Origin: Alsobacter ponti
Lineage (GTDB): Bacteria > Pseudomonadota > Alphaproteobacteria > Rhizobiales > Beijerinckiaceae
Direction of reading: 5' to 3'
NCBI RefSeq assembly: GCF_024294805.1
Contig: NZ_JANCLU010000023.1
Coordinates: 1 to 64,000, forward strand
DNA length: 64,000 bases
Shown: positions 10,081 to 18,948 of the stretch, one piece after another
How positions within the stretch are numbered: the first letter of the stretch is position 1
Layout of the letters: each line of letters opens with the position of its first letter
Translations under genes and position numbers: made by a program
Notes under the pieces: model-generated
Seen by the model: the letters and a program-made list of their open reading frames with translations, nothing else
Told to the model about the DNA's origin: nothing
Database searches by the model: none

Positions 10081-11772
10081 TCAGCGGAGCAGCGCGTCGC
10101 GCAGCCCGCGGTCGAGCACGAACACCCCGCCCGAGTCGGGCGCCTCGGCCAGTTGCTGCGGCGTCAGGCCGATGCGCTCGCTGGTCACGTAGAGCACGTC
10201 GCCCCCCGGCCCGCCGAAGGCGAGCCCGGTCGGGCGCGGCACCGGAAGCGGCAGAAGGCGCATGCCGGTTCCGGTGCGGTCCAGCCGCGCCACGCCCCAG
10301 CCGTCGCGCAGCGCGACCCACACATGGCCGTCGTCCTGAACGGCGAGCGCCGAAGGGCGGCCATGGATGGGGTCGAGCCGCACCAGCAGCCGCCTCGGCC
10401 CGAGCGGCCCGCCGGGACTGTCGAGGACGAAGCGGTGGATCTCGCCGGTCGCCTCGCGGCAGACGAAAAGGTCGTGACCGCCCGGGCCCAGCGCCATGTC
10501 GGAGGGCGCCGCGTCGAGAGTGAGGCGGCGCTCCAGCCCGGCGTCGTCCAGGGTGAACAGGCCGGCCGGCTCGTCCGGCGTCTCCTCGAGCGCCAGCCAA
10601 AGCGGCCCGCCGGGAACCCTCAGGGCGGCACGGACGCGGCGGGCGTCGGCGCGAGAGAGCGCCGGCGCGCCGGGCCGGGCCTCGCCGTCGCGCGCCAGCA
10701 GCAGCGCCTCGGCCCCGTCCGCCCCCTCGGCGACGGCGAACCAGCCGTCCTCCCCGCCGAGCGCCGCGAGCGCCCGCAGCGGGCCGGCGAAGCCGAACAG
10801 GCGCTTCGGCGGCCCGGCGGCGTTGGCCCGCAGCACGGCAGGCGCCAGCGCGTCCGCCCAGACGAGCGACCGGCTCGCGGCGTCCCAGGCGGGGGCGCGG
10901 CCCTGGAAGGAATGCTCGTCGGTGAGCAGCGGCACCACGGGCGCGCCGGGCCTGGCCGGACGGCGGCCGGCGCGCCGGCTCACCGCCTCGCCCAGCCTGC
11001 GCGCAGCCGCCGCGAGCTCGGGGCCGAGCTGGTGGGCGCGCTCGGTGGACAGGCGAAAGCACGGGCCGGCGATGGACAGCGTGCCGAGAACCTCGTCGGC
11101 CTCTCCGGGCACGGCGGCGCTGACGCAACGGAAGCCGGGGCTCAGCTCCTCGTCGTCGATGGCGTAGCCGCGCAGCCGGAACACGTCGAGCTGCGAGCGC
11201 AATTGCGTGGCGTCGGCCACGGTCCGCTCGGTCAGCCTGGGGTAGGGAATGCGCGCCAGCAACTGCTCGCGGGCCCCGTGCGGCAGGGCGGCGAGGTGAG
11301 CCTTGCCCATGGCGGTGCAATGCAGCGGCCGGCGGCTGCCGAGCGGCGCGCTGGGCCGCGTCGGGGCGTGCCCCTCGGCCTTCTGCACGATCACCATGTC
11401 GAGCCCGCTCGCGACCGAGAAATAGGTCGTTTCGCCGCTCAGCTCGCGCAGCCAGCGCAGCTCGGTCATGGCCAGTGGCGGCAGGTCCGGCTGCGGCCAC
11501 ACCGCCTCGGCGTATTCGAGGAACTTGAACCCGGGGAAATAGCCCTGGCTTCCCGGGTCCAGCCGCACCATGCCGCGCTGCTGCAGCGTGTTGAGGATGC
11601 GGTAGACCGTGCTGCGCGGAAGGCCGAGATGGTCCGCCAGCGACTGCGCCCGCAACTCGCCCGGCGCGCCGGCAATGAGGTCGATCAGGTTCAGCGCCTT
11701 GACGACGAGGCCGGTCCCCGGCGCCGCCGCGGACGCGTCTTCCCGCTCGCCAGTGTCGCCGCCCTTGCGCAT
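10081..11772 (-). CDS. IclR-family regulator fused to a degenerate SMP-30/gluconolactonase domain
   Basis: A 563-residue fusion. Residues about 20-75 form an IclR winged helix-turn-helix (SLADHLGLPRSTVYRIL), about 90-265 the IclR effector-binding domain, and about 285-563 a six-bladed SMP-30-like propeller that ends with the family-typical RPTGLAFGGPGGDVLYVTS. SMP-30 enzymes hydrolyse sugar lactones using metal ligands in the motifs GEGP, SNGLA and PDGLA. Here these read GRAP (residue 292 is Arg), PSDMA (Ser424) and PSALA (Ser474), so the metal site seems lost and the domain probably senses rather than cleaves lactones. It is the first gene of the leftward operon with udh and the dehydratase, and diverges from the mutarotase-transporter operon, so it likely controls both. 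A sensing role is inference. Confidence 0.85.
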   Translation of the reverse strand: MRKGGDTGEREDASAAAPGTGLVVKALNLIDLIAGAPGELRAQSLADHLGLPRSTVYRILNTLQQRGMVRLDPGSQGYFPGFKFLEYAEAVWPQPDLPPLAMTELRWLRELSGETTYFSVASGLDMVIVQKAEGHAPTRPSAPLGSRRPLHCTAMGKAHLAALPHGAREQLLARIPYPRLTERTVADATQLRSQLDVFRLRGYAIDDEELSPGFRCVSAAVPGEADEVLGTLSIAGPCFRLSTERAHQLGPELAAAARRLGEAVSRRAGRRPARPGAPVVPLLTDEHSFQGRAPAWDAASRSLVWADALAPAVLRANAAGPPKRLFGFAGPLRALAALGGEDGWFAVAEGADGAEALLLARDGEARPGAPALSRADARRVRAALRVPGGPLWLALEETPDEPAGLFTLDDAGLERRLTLDAAPSDMALGPGGHDLFVCREATGEIHRFVLDSPGGPLGPRRLLVRLDPIHGRPSALAVQDDGHVWVALRDGWGVARLDRTGTGMRLLPLPVPRPTGLAFGGPGGDVLYVTSERIGLTPQQLAEAPDSGGVFVLDRGLRDALLR

Positions 11773-12015
11773 CGTTCTCCCCCGCGCTCTGCGGCGCGGC
11801 TGCAACTTAGTCCCGCTTCTCCGTCCAGGCCAACCGAAAAATTCCCAGGATCTGAGAAACAACGATGCTGCATCTGCGAAAGAGAGTTCGGTGTCGCATA
11901 TCCTGAGAACGCGCATTGACAGGTTGTCCGACGAATCATAGCCTCCCGCCAGAATTTTTCGGGCCGTCCCGGAAAGCCAACGGAGCCCGACACGGGCCGC
12001 AGGGCAGGAAACGTC
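11773..12015. promoter_or_regulatory. Divergent control region between the two sugar-acid operons
   Basis: This 243-bp region separates the regulator-udh operon from the mutarotase-ABC operon. A short motif resembling CTGAGAA occurs twice about 50 bp apart (near 11853 and 11903), so it may be part of a regulator site. A rightward candidate promoter is listed separately. No leftward promoter could be picked with confidence. Confidence 0.4.
11916..11944 (+). promoter_or_regulatory. Candidate sigma-70 promoter for the mutarotase-ABC operon
   Basis: A perfect TTGACA (11916-11921) lies about 95 bp before the mutarotase start. A weak -10-like CATAGC/TAGCCT follows at a spacing of 15-17 bases. The -35 is convincing and the -10 is not. 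Confidence 0.4.
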
Positions 12016-12948
12016 ATGGCAGCTTCCCTCGCCGTCCAAACGCCCGCGCCCGATGGGAGCGAGGGCGTTCGGACCCTCGCCGCCGGGCCGATGCGGGCCA
12101 AGGTGCGGGCGGCGGACGGCGGGCGCGTTGCGGCGCTGTGGCGCGAGGAGCCGAAGGGCGGGCGAACCGACGTCCTCGTGCCGATGCGCGATGACCAGGC
12201 GTTCGTGCCGGAGCAGTGGCCCAAGGCCGGCTGCTACCCGCTCGCGCCGTGGTCGAACCGCATTCGCGGCGCCCGCTTCCCGTTCGAGGGCGAAGACGTC
12301 GTGCTGCCGCCGCAGTCGGCCGACATCCCGCACACGATGCACGGCTTCTCCCACCAGCGCCCCTGGACGGTGGTCGAGCACGGCCCGGCGACGCTGACCA
12401 TGCGCTACCGCCACGTCCCCGACGCGTGGAAGTGGGCGTTCGAGGCGGAGCAGCATTTGGCGCTCGATGGCGCGGGCCTGACCATCGAAATGCGTGTGCG
12501 CAACCTCTCCGACCGGGCGATGCCGGTCGGCTTCGGCGTGCATCCCTTCCTCGCCGTCGCGCACGGCGACACCGTCCGCTTTTCGGCTCAAGGCCAATGG
12601 CAGGCCGACGAGACTGGCTGCGCCGTCGAGCGGCGGGCGCTCGACCCCGCGCAAGGGCGTCATGTCGCGCCGCACGGCCCGCGCGCCGTCACCGACTATT
12701 TCGACGGGTTCGGCGGCGTCGCCTCGGTGGCGCGCCGCGACGGCTCGACCGTGGTGATCGAGACCGGCGCGCCGCTCGGCCATTTCATTTTCCACGCGCC
12801 GGAGGGCGGAGCCTATGTCTGCCTCGAGCCCGTGTCGCACGTCGCCGACGCCTTCAACCTCGCCGCGCGCGGGGTCGAGGGCTCCGGCGCCCGCGTCCTG
12901 AAACCGCAGGAATCCATCGGCGCGGTCGTCAGGATTGGGCTAGCATGA
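12016..12948 (+). CDS. Aldose 1-epimerase-family protein
   Basis: GalM-type mutarotase fold, 310 residues, with the family motifs NRIRGARF (about residue 81), HTMHGFSHQ carrying a conserved His, GFGVHPF with the second conserved His, and the C-terminal EPVSHVADAF with the conserved Glu. Such enzymes interconvert alpha and beta anomers of aldoses, and some act on hexuronates or hexose phosphates. It opens the rightward operon that continues with a sugar-type ABC importer and enolase-superfamily enzymes, so it may supply the anomer used by uronate dehydrogenase across the divergent promoter. Its sugar specificity is unknown. Confidence 0.85.
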   Translation: MAASLAVQTPAPDGSEGVRTLAAGPMRAKVRAADGGRVAALWREEPKGGRTDVLVPMRDDQAFVPEQWPKAGCYPLAPWSNRIRGARFPFEGEDVVLPPQSADIPHTMHGFSHQRPWTVVEHGPATLTMRYRHVPDAWKWAFEAEQHLALDGAGLTIEMRVRNLSDRAMPVGFGVHPFLAVAHGDTVRFSAQGQWQADETGCAVERRALDPAQGRHVAPHGPRAVTDYFDGFGGVASVARRDGSTVVIETGAPLGHFIFHAPEGGAYVCLEPVSHVADAFNLAARGVEGSGARVLKPQESIGAVVRIGLA

Positions 12949-13017
12949 TCTCAGGCTCCGCGAGAAGCGGGCGGCCGGCGAAGCACAGGCCGGCGAGTTT
13001 GGAAGGGAGGACTTCGA

Positions 13018-14964
13018 ATGACTGACCAGATGAAACCGCGCGGCGGGCTGGATCGCCGCGACGTGCTGAAGGGCTTTGCAGGCGCGGCGGCCGTCGTCGG
13101 ACTGGCCGGCGAGGCGCTGGCCCAGGCGGCGGCCAAGGAAGCGCCGGACCTCGCCAAGGCCGCCGCCGACGGCAAGCTGCCGAAGCTGGCCGACCGGCTG
13201 CCGGCGAGCCCGATGGTTGTCAACGTCGACAAGGTCGGCAAGTACGGCGGCGCGCTGCGGCGCGGCCTGCGCGGCTCCGCCGACCACAACGGCATCCTGC
13301 GCCTCGTCGGCAACCAGGGCCTCGTGCGCTGGAACCTCGCCTTCACGGAAGTGCTGCCCAACGTCGCGGAGAAGTGGGAAGTCAACCCCGAGTCCACCGA
13401 GTTCACTTTCCATCTCCGCAAGGGGATGAAGTGGTCGGACGGCAAGCCCTTCACCGCCGACGATGTCGTGTTCTCCATCGAGGACTGCGCAAAGAATACC
13501 GAACTCTACAAGTCCGCGCCCTCGGCCATCGTCATCTCCGGCAAGCCGTGCACGGTGACGAAGATCGACGACGTGACGGTGAAGTTCACCTTCGCCAGCC
13601 CCTACGCCCTGTTCCTCGAGCAGATGGCGACGCCGCTCGGCCAGTACCCGACGCTGTTCTGCAAGCACTACGCCAGCCAGTTCCATCCCAAGTACAACCC
13701 CAACGTGGGCGACCTGGTGAAGGCGGCCAACCTGTCGAACTGGGCCGACCTGTTCCGCGCCAAGAACGGCGACATCGAGATTCCCCAGCGCTGGGGCAAT
13801 CCCGAGAAGCCGGTGATCGACCCGTGGGTCATTAAGGATCCCTACACGGGCGGCGCCACCCGCGTCACCATGGAGCGCAACCCCTATTTCTGGCAGGTGG
13901 ACCAGCAGGGCAACCAGCTCCCCTATATCGACCGGCTCACCTTCAACATCTCGCAGGACGTCGAGTCGCTCATGCTCGACGCCATCTCCGGCAAGCTCGA
14001 CATCCAGGAGCGTCACCTCGACACGCTCCAGAACAAGCCGACCCTGTCGCAGAACATGCAGAAGGGCGGCTACCGCCTCATCGAGCTTATCGCGTCCTCC
14101 GCGCAGCAGGTTCAGATCTACCTGAACATGACGCACAAGGATCCGAAGATGCGGGAGATGTTCGCCAACAAGGAGTTCCGCCAGGCGCTCTCGATGGGCA
14201 TCAACCGCCAGGAGATTATCGACATCGTCTATCTCGGCCAGTCCGAGCCGTACCAGACCGGGCCGCGCCCGGGCCATCCCTGGTATCACGAGAAGCTGGC
14301 GCGCCAGTTCACCGGCCACGACCCGAAGGCGGCGAACGCGCTGCTCGACAAGATCGGCTACTCCAAGAAGGACGCGCAGGGCTTCCGCCTGCGTCCGGAC
14401 GGGCAGAAGGTGTTCTTCGCCATCGACGTCATCCCGACGCTCTACCCCGACGAGGTCGACACGCTCGAGCTGGTGAAGCGGCACTGGGCCGAGATCGGCG
14501 TCGACGTCAAGGTCAACACGATCGAGCGCGCGCTGTACTACACGCGCGGCGACAACAACGACCATGACGCCGCCGTGTGGCCGGGCCCGGGCGGGCTCGA
14601 CCCGATGCTCGACCCGCGCGACTTCTTCGCCCAGCACCCGCAGGGCTCGCGCTACGCCATCCCGTGGACCCTGTGGTACGTCTCGGGCGGCAAGGACGGG
14701 CAGGAGCCGCCGGAGAGCCAGAAGCAGCGCATGAAGCTGTTCGACGACGCGCGCGCCACGGCCGACCTGAAGAAGCGCGGCGAGATCATGAAGCAGCTGT
14801 TCGACCTCACGGCCGACGCTTTCGAGACGATCGGCGTGTGCCTGGCGGTCAACGCCTTCGGCATCTGCCGCAACAATCTCCAGAACGTGCCGCTGAAGTA
14901 TCCGAACTCGTGGTCCTGGCCGAACCCCGGCCCCGCGCTGCCGCAGCAGTTCTTCTTCAGCTGA
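13018..14964 (+). CDS. ABC transporter substrate-binding protein, family 5
   Basis: Periplasmic binding protein of 648 residues. The N-terminus carries a twin-arginine signal (DRRDVLKGF, residues 12-20) with a likely cleavage after an Ala-rich LAQA segment near residue 37, so it is probably exported folded by Tat. The mature part has the large family-5 (DppA/OppA-like) architecture, for example FHLRKGMKWSDGKPFTADDV and ALSMGINRQEII. In alphaproteobacteria such proteins often bind oligosaccharides or sugar derivatives rather than peptides. Surrounding mutarotase, uronate dehydrogenase and three acid-sugar dehydratases point to a uronate-, aldonate- or pectin-derived ligand; this is inference. 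A GGAAGGGAGG ribosome-binding site precedes the ATG. Confidence 0.9.
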   Translation: MTDQMKPRGGLDRRDVLKGFAGAAAVVGLAGEALAQAAAKEAPDLAKAAADGKLPKLADRLPASPMVVNVDKVGKYGGALRRGLRGSADHNGILRLVGNQGLVRWNLAFTEVLPNVAEKWEVNPESTEFTFHLRKGMKWSDGKPFTADDVVFSIEDCAKNTELYKSAPSAIVISGKPCTVTKIDDVTVKFTFASPYALFLEQMATPLGQYPTLFCKHYASQFHPKYNPNVGDLVKAANLSNWADLFRAKNGDIEIPQRWGNPEKPVIDPWVIKDPYTGGATRVTMERNPYFWQVDQQGNQLPYIDRLTFNISQDVESLMLDAISGKLDIQERHLDTLQNKPTLSQNMQKGGYRLIELIASSAQQVQIYLNMTHKDPKMREMFANKEFRQALSMGINRQEIIDIVYLGQSEPYQTGPRPGHPWYHEKLARQFTGHDPKAANALLDKIGYSKKDAQGFRLRPDGQKVFFAIDVIPTLYPDEVDTLELVKRHWAEIGVDVKVNTIERALYYTRGDNNDHDAAVWPGPGGLDPMLDPRDFFAQHPQGSRYAIPWTLWYVSGGKDGQEPPESQKQRMKLFDDARATADLKKRGEIMKQLFDLTADAFETIGVCLAVNAFGICRNNLQNVPLKYPNSWSWPNPGPALPQQFFFS

Positions 14965-14971
14965 GCGTTGT

Positions 14972-14995
14972 CGGGCGGGGCTCCGGCCCCGCCCG
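14972..14995 (+). other. Intercistronic stem-loop after the binding-protein gene
   Basis: A perfect 10-bp stem (CGGGCGGGGC and complement) with loop TCCG sits 7 bp after the binding-protein stop and 82 bp before the first permease. No T-run follows, so it is unlikely to stop transcription fully. Such hairpins often stabilise the upstream message, giving more binding protein than permease. Confidence 0.6.
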
Positions 14996-15076
14996 CGCCG
15001 TCGCGGCGGACCGAAGCGCTTCCCCGATACCTCGTGCCGGCGCCCCCGCGCCGGCGCGGACACCAGGGCGCAACCC

Positions 15077-16063
15077 ATGCTCCGTTTCATCCTCTCCCGG
15101 CTCGTCTGGATGGTCCCGTCGCTGGTCGTCGTGAGCTTCCTCTCCTTCGTGCTGATCCAGCTTCCGCCGGGCGACTATGTCACCACCTACATCGCCACCC
15201 TGGCGGCGTCGAACGAGGTGGTCGACCAGAACACCGCCGCGGAGCTGCGCTCCCGCTTCGGCCTCGACCAGCCGATGATCGTCCAGTACGCGAAGTGGCT
15301 CGGCAACATCGTCACGCGCGGCGATTTCGGCCTGAGCTTCGAGTGGCAACAGCCGGTCAGCGACCTGATCTGGGAGCGCATGGCGCTCACCCTGGTGCTC
15401 ACCTTCTCCACCCTGCTCGCCACGTGGGGCATCGCCCTGCCGATCGGCGTGTTCTCGGCGGTGAAGAAGTATTCGATCGGCGACTATCTCGTCACCTTCC
15501 TGTCCTTCCTCGGCCTCGCCATCCCGAGCTTCCTTCTGGCGCTGGTGCTGATGTACATCGCCGCCGTCGAGTTCGGCCAGGAGGTCGGCGGCCTGTTCTC
15601 GGAGGCCTACGTGCAGGCGCCGTGGAGCTTCTACAAGGTGCTCGACCTGCTGCACCATCTGTGGATTCCGGTCATCATCCTGGCCGTGTCGGGCACCGCC
15701 AGCCTGATCCGCGTGATGCGCGCCAACATGCTCGACGAACTGTCCAAGCCCTACGTCACCACGGCGCGGGCCAAGGGCCTCAGCGAGTTCAGGCTGCTCG
15801 TGAAATATCCGATGCGGCTGGCGCTGAACCCGTTCATCTCGACCATCGCCTGGCTGCTCCCCAACCTCGTCTCGGGCTCGATCATCGTCGCCATCGTGCT
15901 GAGCCTGCCGACCGCCGGCCCGCTCCTGCTGCAATCGCTGATGAGCCAGGACATGTACCTTGCGGGCGCGTTCGTGCTGCTGATCTGCACGCTCACGCTC
16001 ATCGGCTCGCTGATCAGCGACATCCTTCTCGCGCTGGTCGACCCGCGCATCCGCCTGGAGTAG
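15077..16063 (+). CDS. ABC transporter permease, DppB type
   Basis: Inner-membrane permease of 328 residues. It starts with MLRFILSRLVWMVPSLVVVSFLSF, the usual first membrane helix of DppB/OppB permeases, and has five further hydrophobic segments. The ATPase-contact (EAA) loop is around residues 210-240 (TTARAKGLSEFRLLVKYPMR). It belongs to the operon that starts with the mutarotase; the DppC-like partner follows after 4 bp. Both permeases and the double ATPase form a complete importer for the family-5 binding protein. Confidence 0.92.
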   Translation: MLRFILSRLVWMVPSLVVVSFLSFVLIQLPPGDYVTTYIATLAASNEVVDQNTAAELRSRFGLDQPMIVQYAKWLGNIVTRGDFGLSFEWQQPVSDLIWERMALTLVLTFSTLLATWGIALPIGVFSAVKKYSIGDYLVTFLSFLGLAIPSFLLALVLMYIAAVEFGQEVGGLFSEAYVQAPWSFYKVLDLLHHLWIPVIILAVSGTASLIRVMRANMLDELSKPYVTTARAKGLSEFRLLVKYPMRLALNPFISTIAWLLPNLVSGSIIVAIVLSLPTAGPLLLQSLMSQDMYLAGAFVLLICTLTLIGSLISDILLALVDPRIRLE

Positions 16064-16067
16064 ACCC

Positions 16068-17207
16068 ATGTCCGAGGCAGCAATCGCCGGCGGCGCCGTC
16101 GCCGCGGATCCGAAGCGGCTCGCCGTCGCGTCGCAATGGCAGTTGATGTGGTGGGCGTTCAAGCGCCACCGCGCCGCGATGATCGGGCTGTGGATCACCG
16201 TGATCCTGTACGTCATCGCTGTCGTCCCGGGCTTCTTCGCGGTCAACGACCCGGCCAAGCAGAACGCCCGCGCGGCCTACCACCCGCCGCAGGCGCTGCA
16301 CCTGATCGACACCGCCGAGGACGGCAGCTGGTCGATCCGGCCCTACATCCATCCCTACGTTCTGAAGCGCGACCCGCAGACGCTGGCCTCCATCTTCACG
16401 CCCGACACCACGAAGAAGGTCTATCTCAAGCTCTTCGGCCAGGGCTTCGAGTACAAGGTCCTCGGCCTGTTCACCGCGTCGACCCACCTGTTCGCCTCGG
16501 AGAACCCGAACCAGCCGCTGTTCTTCTTCGGCGCGGACCGGCTCGGGCGTTGCGTCTACAGCCGCATCATGGAGGGCGCGCAGATCTCGCTGTCGGTGGG
16601 CCTCGTCGGCGTGCTGATGTCGCTGTCGCTCGGCGTGCTGCTCGGCGGCATCTCGGGCTATTACGGCGGCCGGGTCGACTTCGTCATCCAGCGCGTCATC
16701 GAGTTCGTGCTGTCGCTTCCGACCATCCCGATCTGGCTGGCGCTGGCCGCGGCGCTGCCGCAGGACTGGCCGGCCGTGCTCAACTATTTCATGATCACGG
16801 TCATTCTCTCGTTGACCGGCTGGGCGCAGCTCGCCCGCGTCGTGCGAGGGCGCTTCCTCAGCCTCCGCACCGAGGAGTTCGTCACTGCGGCGCGCCTCGA
16901 CGGCGCCTCCGAGGGCCGCATCATCTTCCGCCACATGCTGCCGAGCTTCGCCAGCCACATCATCGCCTCGATGACGCTCGCCATCCCGGCGATGATCCTG
17001 GCGGAGACGTCGCTGTCCTTCCTCGGCCTCGGCCTCCAGCCGCCGACCATCTCGTGGGGCGTGCTGCTGCGCGAGGCGCAGAACATCCGCTCCATCGCCA
17101 CCGCCCCTTGGCTGTTCGCCCCCGGCGCCGCCGTGGTGCTGGCGGTCATCGCCCTCAACTTCCTGGGAGACGGATTGCGCGACGCCGCCGATCCGTACAA
17201 CAAATGA
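16068..17207 (+). CDS. ABC transporter permease, DppC type
   Basis: Second permease of the importer, 379 residues. The first membrane helix lies at about residues 37-58 and is followed by an unusually long periplasmic stretch of about 100 residues containing tryptophan- and aromatic-rich segments. The remaining five helices and the EAA loop (ARLDGASEGRIIFRHMLPS) follow in the second half. DppC proteins are usually close to 300 residues, and the extra length lies in this periplasmic loop, as in sugar- or YejE-type permeases. Its stop overlaps the ATPase start (ATGA). Confidence 0.92.
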   Translation: MSEAAIAGGAVAADPKRLAVASQWQLMWWAFKRHRAAMIGLWITVILYVIAVVPGFFAVNDPAKQNARAAYHPPQALHLIDTAEDGSWSIRPYIHPYVLKRDPQTLASIFTPDTTKKVYLKLFGQGFEYKVLGLFTASTHLFASENPNQPLFFFGADRLGRCVYSRIMEGAQISLSVGLVGVLMSLSLGVLLGGISGYYGGRVDFVIQRVIEFVLSLPTIPIWLALAAALPQDWPAVLNYFMITVILSLTGWAQLARVVRGRFLSLRTEEFVTAARLDGASEGRIIFRHMLPSFASHIIASMTLAIPAMILAETSLSFLGLGLQPPTISWGVLLREAQNIRSIATAPWLFAPGAAVVLAVIALNFLGDGLRDAADPYNK

Positions 17208-18931
17208 GCGCTCTCGAAACCACGACGCGGACGCGCGACGACGGGGCTGCCCGATCCCCCGTCGTCCTCCAGGTCCGCGACCTGACGACCCATTTCCCGG
17301 TCCGCAACGGCGTAGTGAAGGCGGTCGACGGCGTGTCCTTCGACGTCGAACGCGGACGCACCCTGTGCGTGGTGGGCGAGAGCGGCAGCGGCAAGAGCGT
17401 CACCGCCCGCTCCATCCTGCAGATCGTCGACGCGCCGGGGCGCATCGTCTCCGGCTCGATGGTGCTGCACCGTCCCGACGGCTCGAAGGTCGACCTCGCC
17501 AAGCTCAATCCGCGCGGCCGCGAGATCCGCGCCGTGCGCGGCGCCGAGATCGCCATGATCTTCCAGGAGCCGATGTCGTCGCTGTCGCCGGTCCATACCG
17601 TCGGCGACCAGATCATGGAGGCGCTGCGCCTCCACCTTGACATGAGCAAGGCAGAGGCCCGCGCGCGCTGCGTCGAGCTGCTGCGGCAGGTCGAGATCCC
17701 GAATCCCGACAAGGCGGTGGACCGGTACACGTTCGAGTTCTCGGGCGGCATGCGCCAGCGCGTCATGATCGCCATGTCGCTCGCCTGCAACCCCTCCATG
17801 CTGATCGCCGACGAGCCGACCACGGCGCTCGACGTGACGACGCAGGCCGAAATCCTCGACCTGATCCGCCGCCTGCAGCAGCAGCACGGGATGGCGGTGA
17901 TGTTCATCACCCACGACATGGGCGTCGTGGCCGAGATCGCCGACGACGTGATCGTGATGTACCACGGCAAGGTGATGGAATACGGCCCGGTGGACCAGAT
18001 CTTCCACGCGCCGAAGAACGACTACACCAAGATGCTCATCGGCTCCGTGCTGAAGCTGGAGCAGAAGGCCGAAATCCGCCTGAAGCGTCCGCCGCGCGAC
18101 AACGCCGCGCCGCCCGTGCTCGAGGTGCGCAACCTGGAAATGCACTTCGGCAAGCCCGGCGCGCCGCTGAAGGCCGTCGACGACGTGTCGCTGAAGGTCT
18201 TTCCGGGGGAGACGCTTGGAATCGTCGGAGAATCCGGCTCCGGCAAGACGACGATGGGCCGCTGCCTGCTGCGGGTCTACGACCCCAACGGAGGCGAGAT
18301 CGACTATCGACGCGCCGACGGCGAGGTCGTCGACATCGTCAAGGCCGACAAGGCGACGCTGAAGCAGGTGCGCCGCGAGATTCGCATGATCTTTCAGGAC
18401 CCGGTGGGGTCGCTCAACCCGCGCATGACCGTGGCGCAGATCGTCGGCGAGCCGCTGCTCGTCAACGGCATCGCCAGCGGCAAGGAGCTGGACGAGCGCG
18501 TCGCCGACCTGCTCAAGCAGGTGGGGCTGGAGCCAGCCTGGCGCGAGCGCTACCCGCACGCCTTCTCCGGCGGCCAGCGGCAGCGCATCGGCATCGCGCG
18601 CGCCATCGCGCTCAATCCGCGCGTCATCGTGGCGGACGAGGCGACCTCCGCGCTCGATGTCTCGCTTCGCTCGCAGATGCTCGACCTGATGATGAACCTG
18701 CAGGACAAGCTCGGCCTGTCCTACGTCTTCATCAGCCACGACATCGGCGTCATCCGCTACATGTGCGACCGCGTGGCGGTGATGTATCGCGGCCGGGTCG
18801 TCGAGACGGGCGCGACCGAGCAGGTCTGCGACGCGCCGGCGCACGCCTACACCCAGGCGCTGCTGTCCGCGATCCCGCGGCCCGATCCGCGCGCCCGCAC
18901 CATGCACAAACGCCACCGCTACGCCGGCTGA
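17204..18931 (+). CDS. Double ATP-binding protein of a DppD/DppF-type importer
   Basis: A 575-residue fusion of two ABC ATPase domains, as in YejF and GsiA. Domain 1 has Walker A GESGSGKS at residues 58-65, signature SGGMRQRV and Walker B ADEPTTALD. Domain 2 has GESGSGKTT near residue 341, SGGQRQRI and ADEATSALD. Each domain ends with a family-typical oligopeptide-transporter C-terminal segment (EYGPVDQIF and ETGATEQVC). One gene thus supplies both motor domains. The start ATG overlaps the permease stop by 4 bp, indicating coupled translation. Confidence 0.94.
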   Translation: MSALETTTRTRDDGAARSPVVLQVRDLTTHFPVRNGVVKAVDGVSFDVERGRTLCVVGESGSGKSVTARSILQIVDAPGRIVSGSMVLHRPDGSKVDLAKLNPRGREIRAVRGAEIAMIFQEPMSSLSPVHTVGDQIMEALRLHLDMSKAEARARCVELLRQVEIPNPDKAVDRYTFEFSGGMRQRVMIAMSLACNPSMLIADEPTTALDVTTQAEILDLIRRLQQQHGMAVMFITHDMGVVAEIADDVIVMYHGKVMEYGPVDQIFHAPKNDYTKMLIGSVLKLEQKAEIRLKRPPRDNAAPPVLEVRNLEMHFGKPGAPLKAVDDVSLKVFPGETLGIVGESGSGKTTMGRCLLRVYDPNGGEIDYRRADGEVVDIVKADKATLKQVRREIRMIFQDPVGSLNPRMTVAQIVGEPLLVNGIASGKELDERVADLLKQVGLEPAWRERYPHAFSGGQRQRIGIARAIALNPRVIVADEATSALDVSLRSQMLDLMMNLQDKLGLSYVFISHDIGVIRYMCDRVAVMYRGRVVETGATEQVCDAPAHAYTQALLSAIPRPDPRARTMHKRHRYAG

Positions 18932-18948
18932 ACCGAAAGGCCGTTTCC

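Noticed and set aside
12940-15090. A 716-codon minus-strand frame opposite the family-5 binding protein
   Set aside because: The plus-strand protein has a Tat signal and full family motifs; the reverse frame shows only Val/Arg/Leu-rich shadow sequence.
16784-18916. A 710-codon minus-strand frame opposite the double ATPase
   Set aside because: Antisense to two intact ABC ATPase domains with all motifs.
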